The position numbers and the translations under genes were made by a program. A stretch of 64,000 nucleotides of DNA, from positions 4,070,501 through 4,134,500 of the forward strand of contig NZ_BQYI01000001.1 in the NCBI RefSeq assembly GCF_027923405.1, in the 5' to 3' direction. Position 1 is the first letter of the stretch. Every line of letters begins with the position of its first letter. Below, one piece after another: positions 43,675 through 51,943 of this stretch. Source of the DNA: Paenibacillus sp. YYML68. GTDB taxonomy: Bacteria; Bacillota; Bacilli; Paenibacillales; NBRC-103111. The notes beneath the pieces are model-generated. The model searched no databases. It was not told the origin of the DNA and worked only from the letters and a program-made list of their open reading frames with translations.

Positions 43675-44475
43675 TTACTCGACTGTCCCCTTGACCGCGC
43701 TAGCCGCGCCCACGATTGCCCGGATCGGATCGAGCCCGCCCGAGACGTCCATAATGTTGCCGGTGATGAAATCCGAGCGTTCCTCGCACAGGAACGAGAT
43801 GACACGGGCCACGTCTTCGCCGGTGCCGGGACGGCCCCGAGGTGACTCCTCATCGTGGACGTGCCGTACCTCCTCGATATACCGCTCCTTGTTCGCACCG
43901 CGAATATCGCCGGGACATATCATATTGACCGTAATGCCGCTCGCCGCTTCCTCCACGGCCAACGTCTTCGTGAACGAGACGAGCCCGACCTTCGCCGCGG
44001 CATAGACGGCACGATGCGGCCAGCCCCGCGCCTCTGCTGCATGACCGAAGCCGAAGTGAATGATGCGTCCCCATCCGCTTGCGCGCATCATCGGAATGAC
44101 CAGATGATCGAGATGCATGACGCCTAGCAGGTTCCCCTGCATGAGCGACTCGATCTCCGAGGCATCATACTCGCGGAACAACCGCCTCTCCCGAATGAAC
44201 GGTCCTGCGTTGTTCACCAGAATGTCTAGCTTGCCGTAATGCTTGATGGCCTCCTCAACGAGCCGCTCCCGGTCCGCAGGCTTCGATACGTCGCCTTGGA
44301 CGACGTGACAGCGTACATCAAGCGCACGGACGCGCTCGCACAGCTCCTCGGCCTCTTGCTGGCTATGTACATAATTGACGATCAGATCGATCCCTTGCTC
44401 GGCGAGCCGGAGCGCAGTCATCTTGCCAAGACCTTTCGCGCTGCCGGTTATGAGCGCAGCTTTGCGCGGATTCAT
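43675..44475 (-). CDS. Short-chain dehydrogenase/reductase, catalytic Ser apparently missing
   Basis: A 266-residue SDR-fold protein. The cofactor motif TGSAKGLGKM and the NNAG motif are intact, and Tyr158/Lys162 (YAAAK) are present. The catalytic Ser normally 12-14 residues before the Tyr is not seen: the segment reads IIHFGFGHAAEARG, with Gly, His and Ala there. It may use another residue or have a changed reaction. ATG 44475 follows GAGGGG. Substrate unknown; no pathway neighbour. Confidence 0.85.
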   Translation of the reverse strand: MNPRKAALITGSAKGLGKMTALRLAEQGIDLIVNYVHSQQEAEELCERVRALDVRCHVVQGDVSKPADRERLVEEAIKHYGKLDILVNNAGPFIRERRLFREYDASEIESLMQGNLLGVMHLDHLVIPMMRASGWGRIIHFGFGHAAEARGWPHRAVYAAAKVGLVSFTKTLAVEEAASGITVNMICPGDIRGANKERYIEEVRHVHDEESPRGRPGTGEDVARVISFLCEERSDFITGNIMDVSGGLDPIRAIVGAASAVKGTVE

Positions 44476-44535
44476 CAACCGTTCCCCTCCGGCTTCCAGA
44501 TTATATCTCAAGTATAGTAGATGACCGATTCGAGT

Positions 44536-45285
44536 TCAATGACACTCGCGTTCCTCAGACCCGCTCGAATCTACCTTAGGCATCTCCGGATGTGCCAGCA
44601 CGTATTGGAAGATCGTCACGACCACCTTCAACGTCATCGTCGTGCCTACACGCAGGTCCGCCAGATGCTCCTCCATATCGTCTGTCTCCAGCCTTACGGG
44701 ATTGTGCTGCCTGCTCTCTGCCGCCCGCATCAGATCATCGAACAGATCCGCGTTAATATAATGAATCTCCATGTTGCGCTGGTTACGCAGACGGTCGACC
44801 GGCTCCCTGAATTGCTGCTTCAGCTCGTATAGCTTCTGCTCGAGATCAGCGTGAAGCTTGTTCTGATGCATATTCCTTAGCACAGTGAAGTACGAGAAGC
44901 GAGACTTCATCCGCTCGGTCTGTAGGCCGTAGCGCTCGTCCAAGAAGTGTCCGAGCTTATCCAGGATGGCGAATAAACGGATGATTGCATTTTTGTAATA
45001 ATATAAATACCGATTATAGCTCACCTTCTCGCCAGGCGGCAGCTGGTCCACATATTCGGCGTGAACGAGCCGGCTGTACCGCTCCGCCGCATATTGGCTC
45101 TGCTCCAGCTCGTCAAGCGCCCGCAAGAAGCTCTCGCCGTAGATCATCAGCCTTCTCCCTGAGGGCGCTCGCTTGACTTCGGATAAGTCCGACAGGCTCG
45201 CCATGAACGCGCGTATCGCCTGAATTGCCTCCAGCATTAGTCCCGTGTCTTGACGCGTGGGCTCGTCGAACAAGGCTCGCAGCAT
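44536..45285 (-). CDS. Cthe_2314-like HEPN domain protein
   Basis: A 249-residue, all-helical soluble protein. The pattern YYKNAIIRLFAILDKLGHFLDERYG followed later by FREPVDRLRNQRNMEIH resembles the HEPN family typified by Cthe_2314; the R-x4-6-H motif of HEPN ribonucleases is present as RNQRNMEIH. HEPN proteins often act in toxin-antitoxin or phage-defence systems, but no nucleotidyltransferase or other defence partner is adjacent. ATG 45285 follows AAAGGAG. Confidence 0.7.
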   Translation of the reverse strand: MLRALFDEPTRQDTGLMLEAIQAIRAFMASLSDLSEVKRAPSGRRLMIYGESFLRALDELEQSQYAAERYSRLVHAEYVDQLPPGEKVSYNRYLYYYKNAIIRLFAILDKLGHFLDERYGLQTERMKSRFSYFTVLRNMHQNKLHADLEQKLYELKQQFREPVDRLRNQRNMEIHYINADLFDDLMRAAESRQHNPVRLETDDMEEHLADLRVGTTMTLKVVVTIFQYVLAHPEMPKVDSSGSEERECH

Positions 45286-45374
45286 ACGTATGATCTCCTT
45301 TAGTTGTGTCAGAAAAATGGTACCTATTAGTATATCCGAAGACGGGCAAAAAACCAATGTGCCGCTCCAACGTC

Positions 45375-45409
45375 AAAAAACCGGCTGAGCTGAAAGCTCG
45401 AAGCCGGTT
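45375..45409 (-). terminator. Intrinsic terminator of the ubiD-like gene
   Basis: AACCGGCT (45379-45386) pairs with AGCCGGTT (45402-45409) with an inner GAGCT/AGCTC stem; the minus strand continues into six T. Confidence 0.85.
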
Positions 45410-45440
45410 CGTTCAGATCAAGTGGTGAGTGCGTCAAAGC

Positions 45441-47201
45441 TTACTCGAAATATTGCTTCCACTTCGAGTCGACAAGCTGGACAATATCCTCGCGCGGGAA
45501 CAGCTCGTCGGGATAGCCCGGCTTCATTCGCGCATCGATGACAATCGGCAATCGGTAGCCGATATGATGACGCGCCGTCTGCGCGTCCGCATACATGTCG
45601 GCAGCCGGGTTGAACCGCGTGAACACGGTCCACAGGAACGCGGTCTGCCCCGCCGCGATCGACGTATCGTCCGCAAGGATGACGAACGGCCATTCTGCCA
45701 GCTGCTCGCCTGCGTCTCGCACGAGACGAGGAGCAAGCTCTGGATCTTCGGCATAGGAAGCGCCTGAGACGACGAGACAGCCGCGGCAATAAGGAACCGC
45801 GCTATGGATGCCCGGTATGTTGCCGCCCTCGTATATAGCCGGTAGCGAACGCTTCGGCTCGCCGACACCGAGCAGGAGCGCCTTGCTGCCGTGATTGAGT
45901 CGGTCGCCCGTATAATCAAGCGTATCGTGAGACGTATTGTTGAAGATGAACAGATCGGTCTGCGGATCGAAGCGCTCCAGCACCGTCTCGAGCAGCTGCG
46001 GGAAGTTGCTCAGGTCGAGCGCCTGATTCGTTACAATCAGGAACTTCGTCAGCGTCAGCTGCCCTTCGCCGAAGATGCGGAAGGCTGTCGACAGCGCCTC
46101 ACGGCTGTAGCTCTCGCGGACTATAGCCGCTGCGAGAGGGTGAACACCTGTCTCGGCGTACGCCCACAACTCCTTGACGCCAGGCATCGCCATCGGGAAC
46201 GCCGGGGACAGCAGCCGCTGCAAATATTCGCCGAGGTAGTAATCCTCCTGACGCGGCTTGCCGACGATCGTAGCCGGGTAGATCGCATCCTTACGGTGCC
46301 ACACGTGATCGACGTTGAATACCGGGAAGTCGTGAACGAGCGAGTAATAGCCGAAGTGGTCACCGAACGGTCCTTCCGGACGGCGCACGTGCGGTGGCAC
46401 CTTACCGCTGATGGCGAACTCTGCCTCTGCGATCAGTCGATGTCCGCCGCGCGGATTGTCGACAACAGGCAGCTTCTGCCCGATAATGAGCGAGGCGAGC
46501 ATCAGCTCAGGCAAGTTCTCAGGAACCGGCGCAATCGCCGAGGCGATGAGCGCTGGCGGGCCGCCTAGGAAGACGGTAACAGGCAGCGGCTCGTTGGCGA
46601 GCTCGGCCTCGTGATAATGGAAGCCGCCGCCCTTATGAATCTGCCAGTGCATACCCGTCGTGCTCGCGTCATATACCTGCATCCGATACATCCCGAGATT
46701 GTGGTGCTTCGTCTTCGGGTGCTCCGTATAGACGAGCGGCAGCGTAACGAACGGGCCGCCGTCCTCCTGCCAAGAGGTCAGCACCGGAATGCCTTCAAGC
46801 GGTGCGTCAGCTCTGAGCGTCTGCAGAATAGGCGCAGAATCACGGGAGACGTTCTTGAGACCGACCTTCATCATGTCGAAGATCAGATCCTTCTGCTCCC
46901 AGATCGCCTTCGGCGTCGGCGGGAGCAGCGTATTCATCGCCCCGACGATTTGGCGCATCAGCTGCTCGGGCCTTGGACCGAAGGCGAGATCAACTCGGCG
47001 GCTCGTCCCGAACAGGTTAGTGACGATCGGGAAGGATGACCCCTTGACGTTTGTGAACAGCAGCGCAGGCCCTTCATTTTCGATGACGCGACGATGAATT
47101 TCAGCTAGCTCCAGATTCGGATCAACCGGTGCCGATATAATTTGAAGCTCTTTCTCTTGACGTAGCGCCTCGATGAAAGCGCGAAGATTATGGAATCTCA
47201 T
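45441..47201 (-). CDS. UbiD-family decarboxylase, probable menaquinone pathway enzyme
   Basis: A 586-residue prenylated-FMN-dependent decarboxylase. The family hallmark FAISGKVPPHVRRPEGPFGD carries the Arg and Glu used in catalysis, and the N-terminal ENEGPALLFTNVKG is typical. Classical UbiD is about 490 residues; this longer form is common in Gram-positive bacteria. The organism should make menaquinone, not ubiquinone, and mqnE lies 4 kb away, so a role as the MqnL-type decarboxylase of the futalosine route is inferred. No UbiX partner is in the window. ctaA lies 72 bases upstream on the same strand. Confidence 0.88.
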   Translation of the reverse strand: MRFHNLRAFIEALRQEKELQIISAPVDPNLELAEIHRRVIENEGPALLFTNVKGSSFPIVTNLFGTSRRVDLAFGPRPEQLMRQIVGAMNTLLPPTPKAIWEQKDLIFDMMKVGLKNVSRDSAPILQTLRADAPLEGIPVLTSWQEDGGPFVTLPLVYTEHPKTKHHNLGMYRMQVYDASTTGMHWQIHKGGGFHYHEAELANEPLPVTVFLGGPPALIASAIAPVPENLPELMLASLIIGQKLPVVDNPRGGHRLIAEAEFAISGKVPPHVRRPEGPFGDHFGYYSLVHDFPVFNVDHVWHRKDAIYPATIVGKPRQEDYYLGEYLQRLLSPAFPMAMPGVKELWAYAETGVHPLAAAIVRESYSREALSTAFRIFGEGQLTLTKFLIVTNQALDLSNFPQLLETVLERFDPQTDLFIFNNTSHDTLDYTGDRLNHGSKALLLGVGEPKRSLPAIYEGGNIPGIHSAVPYCRGCLVVSGASYAEDPELAPRLVRDAGEQLAEWPFVILADDTSIAAGQTAFLWTVFTRFNPAADMYADAQTARHHIGYRLPIVIDARMKPGYPDELFPREDIVQLVDSKWKQYFE

Positions 47202-47273
47202 CCGAAGGTATGCTCCCCTTTCGCTTCAATGCGATATTCAGTCATATGTAGAAGAAGGCTTACAGCAGCCTCC

Positions 47274-48218
47274 CTAAGGAAGTCGGGGAGCTGCGTAAGC
47301 CTGGGCGTGCGATTCCTCGGTGTGCCACGCGACAATACCCGCGTAGCACAGTATGCCGAACAAGCATGAAATAAGCAGCGCATGCGTCATGCTTGCGAGC
47401 AAGTAAATGTCATGGCCGATTGCCAGCGTGACGAAGCCGCCGCTCAAGATTTGCAGGCCGACGACGATCATCGACAGCTTCACAGCCTTGTAGATGGCAC
47501 TGTCCGGGCTTGTCTGCGCGCGTACGAGCAAGAACACGAGCACAATCGCAATACCGAGCAGTGCGGCCCCGACGCGGTGCATGAAGACGATTCCCGTTGC
47601 ACCGGTCAGCTCCGGTATTACTTCCCCGTTGCAGAGCGGCCAGCCGACGCAGCCGCCGACCGATTCCGTATGGCGGACGAATGCGCCCATGTAGACGACG
47701 ACGTAGCTATAGATGAGAAGCCCCCATATCGACCAGCGAACACCTCGTGACAGGCTTGCTCCGTCGCTAATCCTCATCGCTTCCCCGAACTTGGTGAATA
47801 CGAGGTATAACAAGAGCGTGAAGGCGAACGACATGAGCGAGAAGCCGAAGTGCAGCGCCAGCACCGCGGAGGACTGCGGCCACATGACCGCCATCGCGCC
47901 AAGTATCGCCTGCAGGAACGTGAAGAACATCGCTCCAGCTACATACCACTTCGCATCCCTGCGCTTGCTGTACAGAAAGACGAGGATTGTCGTAGCCAGC
48001 AATATTAACCCCACCACTCCGACAACAAACCGGTGACTGTACTCAATGAACGACTCGATCGTATACGCCGGGACGAACTTGCCGTTACAGAGCGGCCAAT
48101 CGTCACCGCACCCGCGGCCGGACTCCGTCTTCGTGACCAGTGCTCCCATCAATATAATGATAAACATGCCTAGCATGCTTGCTAAAGATAATGGCTTCAT
48201 ATAACGTGCCAGCTTCAT
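47274..48218 (-). CDS. ctaA: Haem A synthase
   Basis: A 314-residue, eight-helix membrane enzyme that oxidises haem O to haem A for cytochrome aa3 oxidase. Paired cysteines occur in the first extracellular loop (RGCGDDWPLCNG) and again in the second half (GGCVGWPLCNG); haem-ligand His are in EYSHRFVV, LHFGFS, FMHRVG and MTHALL. ATG 48218 is preferred to 48293 on family length. It precedes the ubiD-like gene and may share its transcript. No ctaB in the window. Confidence 0.93.
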   Translation of the reverse strand: MKLARYMKPLSLASMLGMFIIILMGALVTKTESGRGCGDDWPLCNGKFVPAYTIESFIEYSHRFVVGVVGLILLATTILVFLYSKRRDAKWYVAGAMFFTFLQAILGAMAVMWPQSSAVLALHFGFSLMSFAFTLLLYLVFTKFGEAMRISDGASLSRGVRWSIWGLLIYSYVVVYMGAFVRHTESVGGCVGWPLCNGEVIPELTGATGIVFMHRVGAALLGIAIVLVFLLVRAQTSPDSAIYKAVKLSMIVVGLQILSGGFVTLAIGHDIYLLASMTHALLISCLFGILCYAGIVAWHTEESHAQAYAAPRLP

Positions 48219-48412
48219 CGTAAGATCACCCGCTCTTCGCTCGTTATGAACGTACATCGACATGAATAGACACGATGACGTTCCTGATAACATTATAACG
48301 ACTAATAGAGCTCAATACTATGCGGAAATGTTACAAGTCGATGAAAGAAGCTTCGACCAGCCGGCACGCCAACTAGCAGCATATCCGTTCAAGTGTGTAT
48401 GATAGACGCAGC

Positions 48413-48757
48413 TTATCGCGGCAGCTGCTCCGATACAGCAAGCGCCCGATCGAGGAACTGCTCGATCTCCTCTCTCGTCTTGCGCAGCTTGCTGACGAAG
48501 CGGACGAGCTCCTGGCCTTCACGGAACACAATGAAGCTCGGAATACCGAGAATGTTCAGCTCGGAGCACAGCTCCGGCAGGTCGTCACGATCAATCTCCA
48601 TAAACGTCAGCCGATCTGCATACGCCTTCTCCAGCTCAGGCATGAACGGCTCGATATAATGACAGTCCTTGCACCAGGTCGTCTTGAATACGACCACCGT
48701 TGGCTTCACCTGACCGATGGCCTCTCTGTAGCGCTGTTCGTTCGTTACTTTCTCCAT
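48413..48757 (-). CDS. Thioredoxin-like protein (CKDC active site)
   Basis: A 114-residue thioredoxin-fold protein with Cys29 and Cys32 in TTWCKDCHY and the cis-Pro loop LGIPSFIVF. The non-standard CKDC motif and sequence resemble Bacillus YtpP-type proteins, whose specific substrates are not established. GGAGGTGTGTC precedes the ATG. It is monocistronic by spacing. Confidence 0.9.
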   Translation of the reverse strand: MEKVTNEQRYREAIGQVKPTVVVFKTTWCKDCHYIEPFMPELEKAYADRLTFMEIDRDDLPELCSELNILGIPSFIVFREGQELVRFVSKLRKTREEIEQFLDRALAVSEQLPR

Positions 48758-48886
48758 GACACACCTCCGCTATATAGTTGAAGCGCTTCTGCGCCCCTTT
48801 CATTACCCTCACTTATAGCACTCGTACGTCTTACTGTCAAACTCGCTCAATACGTACACCGGTATCGAGAGACCAACAGTTGTCAA

Positions 48887-48915
48887 TTTACATTAACTTG
48901 TAATAGTGATATCAT
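48887..48915 (+). promoter_or_regulatory. Sigma-A promoter of the SPFH gene
   Basis: TTTACA (48887-48892), 17 bases and TATCAT (48910-48915), followed by AAGGAG before the start codon. Confidence 0.55.
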
Positions 48916-48960
48916 ATAAGTATCAAAATAATATTCTCAATCCTAGAAGGAGTGATCACG

Positions 48961-49806
48961 ATGAACGAAAAAAAAGCTTGGGCCTTGAATGGCTTTCTCG
49001 GATTAGTGCTTGTGCTCGGACTGCTGGCCGCAGGTGCTGCGCTGCTCGTCCTTGATGTATCGCCGATAGCAGGAATATTGCTGGCAGGTGGCGCGATCAC
49101 TCTCCTCACCGGCTTGACGATCGTACAGCCGAACCAAGCGATGGTCGTCACGTTCTTCGGCAGCTATTCGGGCACGCTGCGCAGCAGCGGCATGTGGCTG
49201 ACGATCCCGTTCTCCACACGTAAGAACGTATCGCTGCGGGTGCGCAACTTCAACAGCGCCAAGCTGAAGGTCAATGACATCGAGGGCAACCCGATTGAGA
49301 TCGCTGCCGTTATCGTATTCCGAGTTATCGACTCGGCGAAGGCGACATTCGACGTCGACAGCTACGAGCAGTTCGTCGAGATTCAGAGCGAGACCGCGCT
49401 GCGTCATGTTGCCAATAAGTATCCGTACGACACATTCGAGGCGGAGGGCTACTCGCTGCGCGGCAATTCGGACGAGGTGGCGACGGAGCTGGCGCGGGAG
49501 CTGCAGGACCGACTGTCGGTTGCAGGCGTTGAAGTGATGGAGGCGCGTCTCACCCACCTGGCCTACTCCACCGAGATCGCGAGCGCCATGCTCCAGCGAC
49601 AGCAGGCTGCCGCCATCATTGCCGCTCGCTCCAAGATCGTGGAGGGCGCCGTCGGCATGGTGCAGCTGGCGATCGCACAGCTTCAACGCGACGGTATCAT
49701 TGAGCTGGACGAGGAGCGCAAGGCTGCTATGATCAACAACCTGCTCGTCGCCATCGTATCCGACCGGGCTGCCTCGCCGGTTATCAATACAGGAAGCTTG
49801 TACTAG
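48961..49806 (+). CDS. SPFH/Band 7 domain membrane protein
   Basis: A 281-residue protein with two N-terminal membrane helices (about 8-60), then an SPFH domain (VQPNQAMVVTFFGSYSGTL, about 65-215) and a short C-terminal coiled region rich in Ala (LQRQQAAAIIAARSKIVEGA). SPFH proteins oligomerise at membranes in flotillin-like domains. ATG 48961 follows AAGGAG. A ribbon-helix-helix-like gene follows after 12 bases, forming a two-gene unit ended by a large hairpin. Confidence 0.9.
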   Translation: MNEKKAWALNGFLGLVLVLGLLAAGAALLVLDVSPIAGILLAGGAITLLTGLTIVQPNQAMVVTFFGSYSGTLRSSGMWLTIPFSTRKNVSLRVRNFNSAKLKVNDIEGNPIEIAAVIVFRVIDSAKATFDVDSYEQFVEIQSETALRHVANKYPYDTFEAEGYSLRGNSDEVATELARELQDRLSVAGVEVMEARLTHLAYSTEIASAMLQRQQAAAIIAARSKIVEGAVGMVQLAIAQLQRDGIIELDEERKAAMINNLLVAIVSDRAASPVINTGSLY

Positions 49807-49818
49807 CAGACCGCCGTC

Positions 49819-50064
49819 ATGCCTCCGAAAAAAAACTTCCCGCTCCGTCTCGACCCGAAGCTGTACGAGGTGCTAGAGCGTTGGGCGCAGGACGAATTTC
49901 GCAGCGTCAACAGCCACATCGAATATTTGCTTCGCGATGCGGCGCTGCGGGCAGGCCGGCTCCCTTCTGCGAGGCCGGCTCCTCCTTCCGACCCAGCCGG
50001 CGAGCAGGCGTTAGCACCGCCTAAGAAGGGTGCTAACGCCGGAGCGGAGCAGCCAGAGGAATAA
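49819..50064 (+). CDS. Ribbon-helix-helix (Arc-like) small protein
   Basis: An 81-residue protein whose first 45 residues (FPLRLDPKLYEVLERWA, then RSVNSHIEYLLRDAA) fit the ribbon-helix-helix fold of Arc-type DNA-binding proteins. The C-terminal 35 residues are Pro/Ala-rich and probably unstructured. Only 12 bases separate it from the SPFH gene, so the two are co-expressed. A role as regulator of its operon is possible; no separate operator was found. Confidence 0.8.
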   Translation: MPPKKNFPLRLDPKLYEVLERWAQDEFRSVNSHIEYLLRDAALRAGRLPSARPAPPSDPAGEQALAPPKKGANAGAEQPEE

Positions 50065-50069
50065 CAAGA

Positions 50070-50112
50070 AGCCCCTGAGTGATCGTCTGAGGCAGACGAT
50101 CACTCGGGGGCT
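50070..50112 (+). terminator. Large hairpin after the SPFH operon
   Basis: 19-bp arms (50070-50088 and 50094-50112, starting AGCCCCTGAGTG) pair with one mismatch around a five-base loop. Confidence 0.8.
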
Positions 50113-50203
50113 GTTCGCTTAGCTAACGTTCATGAACCGTTGAAGATCTGGGAATACTAGCCTTGCAAGGAAGCTCGGCTGTCGTATACAGAGACGTGTG
50201 CGG

Positions 50204-51799
50204 CTACTCCCTGTTAATCGTAACCGATTGCATCTCTTGACTCCACTCGACCTTAGCGTTCATACTCTCCGCGATGAAGCGAATCGGAACATACGTGCTG
50301 CCCTGCACCAGCACTGCGGCCTTCTCCAGCATGAACGGCTGACCGTTGACCGTCGCCTCCTTGCTGTCCAGCGTCAGTACCGCAACTGAGCCGCTGAGCG
50401 GTTCGGTAATGGTCACTTGACGTGCCGCAGCGTTCCACTCTAGCTCCGCATCCAGCTGCTCAGTGACGAAGCGCACAGGCACCATCACGGTACCGTTGTC
50501 GTTGTAAGGACCGTGGAAGAAATACTGGGACGATGAGGCCGGAGGTACCGGCAGCGTAATCTGCTTTCTCGTAATCTGCAATTGGTCCTTCAGCAGCGTG
50601 TACAGCTCGGATTGCGGGTCCAGCGATGTGACGAGCTTGCTCGAGCTGAGACGCCCGGACTTGTTCATCCATTCGATGACGCCGTTCTCCGTAGAGATCG
50701 TATCCATCGTCACTGGCTTGTTCACATCCCACAGCTTCGACTCGGAGGTGACCTTCAGCGCCTTCATGCCATTCGGCGCAGTCTTCGGCAGCGTGAGCAG
50801 CAGCTCCATCGCCGACATGCGTGTCTGATGCTCCGCATCGACGTACAGATCAAGCTTCAGTGACTGGTTATCGTCCAGCCACTGCTTATACGTCGCGCCC
50901 GATTGACCGATCGGCATCATGGCGAGCGTCTGGTCCAGATTCGCGACGAACGGTTCGATATTTTGCTTCGCATACATATACATGAATTCTACAGCCATCT
51001 TCTTATTGTTCAGAATGGTAAGGAAGGCATCGTTCTGGCCCTGAGACTGCGGGCTTGAGCCTCCAAGAGATTTCATCGTTTCCTTCAAGAGAGGCGCATA
51101 GAGGTCGTACAGGACGGCTAACAGCTCCTTCGTCCCTTGCTCATCCGCGATGGCGCTCAGTAAGAATTGCTTCACGAGCTTGACGAGCTCGCTGCCGTTC
51201 AGCTCCAGATGAACCTTGTTCAGCTGCAACGACTCGTTGTTGATCTGTACATTCGCTGGCTCTACCTTCAGAACGGAAGGGTTCGGGAAATGTCCGGTGA
51301 TGAAGCTGCTGATCGTCGGTGTCGCTTCAACCGCTCGCTGGCTCAGCTGCTCCAGCTGCTCCTGCATCGCCTCGGTAAGCTGCGGAGCGTTCCCGCCCAT
51401 GCCGGCAGCGTACGAACGAAGGACGATCGGCTTATCCGCGCCTTCAATCTCAAGGATGTAGCTCATATCCTGGATGACGAGCTTGAACGGAATGTTCGCT
51501 TTACCGTATGTAATCGAGCCCTTCATCGATGCGGACGTCTTCGATTGCATCTTCGCTTCTTCAATGTTCACCTTCATCGAGCTGAGCAGCGCGAGCAGCT
51601 CCTTCTGCTTCGGATCGGCTGCCTCATCCGCGATCAGCTCGATCGATACAGCGGAGGAGCCGACGTAAGAGTTGATCTGATGAGAGCTAGACATTACCTT
51701 TGCGATATCGACGCCGCCTACAGGCTGGCAGCCTGCGGCCAGCAGCGAAATAGAGGCAAGCGTAAGACCAAGCTTCGACTTCCATTGCTTCTTCAACAT
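50204..51799 (-). CDS. Lipoprotein with copper-amine-oxidase-like N-terminal domains
   Basis: A 531-residue secreted lipoprotein: signal peptide with lipobox LLAAGC (Cys about 24). Residues about 30-400 form an uncharacterised region. The C-terminal 120 residues contain two copies of the motif seen in copper amine oxidase N-terminal domains (MVPVRFVTEQLDAELEWN and YVPIRFIAESMNAKVEW), a common wall-associated module in Paenibacillus without amine oxidase activity. ATG 51799 is set by GAGGAGG six bases upstream. Function unknown. Confidence 0.85.
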   Translation of the reverse strand: MLKKQWKSKLGLTLASISLLAAGCQPVGGVDIAKVMSSSHQINSYVGSSAVSIELIADEAADPKQKELLALLSSMKVNIEEAKMQSKTSASMKGSITYGKANIPFKLVIQDMSYILEIEGADKPIVLRSYAAGMGGNAPQLTEAMQEQLEQLSQRAVEATPTISSFITGHFPNPSVLKVEPANVQINNESLQLNKVHLELNGSELVKLVKQFLLSAIADEQGTKELLAVLYDLYAPLLKETMKSLGGSSPQSQGQNDAFLTILNNKKMAVEFMYMYAKQNIEPFVANLDQTLAMMPIGQSGATYKQWLDDNQSLKLDLYVDAEHQTRMSAMELLLTLPKTAPNGMKALKVTSESKLWDVNKPVTMDTISTENGVIEWMNKSGRLSSSKLVTSLDPQSELYTLLKDQLQITRKQITLPVPPASSSQYFFHGPYNDNGTVMVPVRFVTEQLDAELEWNAAARQVTITEPLSGSVAVLTLDSKEATVNGQPFMLEKAAVLVQGSTYVPIRFIAESMNAKVEWSQEMQSVTINRE

Positions 51800-51943
51800 G
51801 AACATCCTCCTCAATCGTATTCGGTTGTGCATCTACCTATACGCTGATTCGAGCGAAATGTTTCAATATACTTCCATATGATTCAAATTCAAGTGTAGAG
51901 ATCCCTATTTCTCGCGATGTGCAGAACGGAGACGACCCGATCG

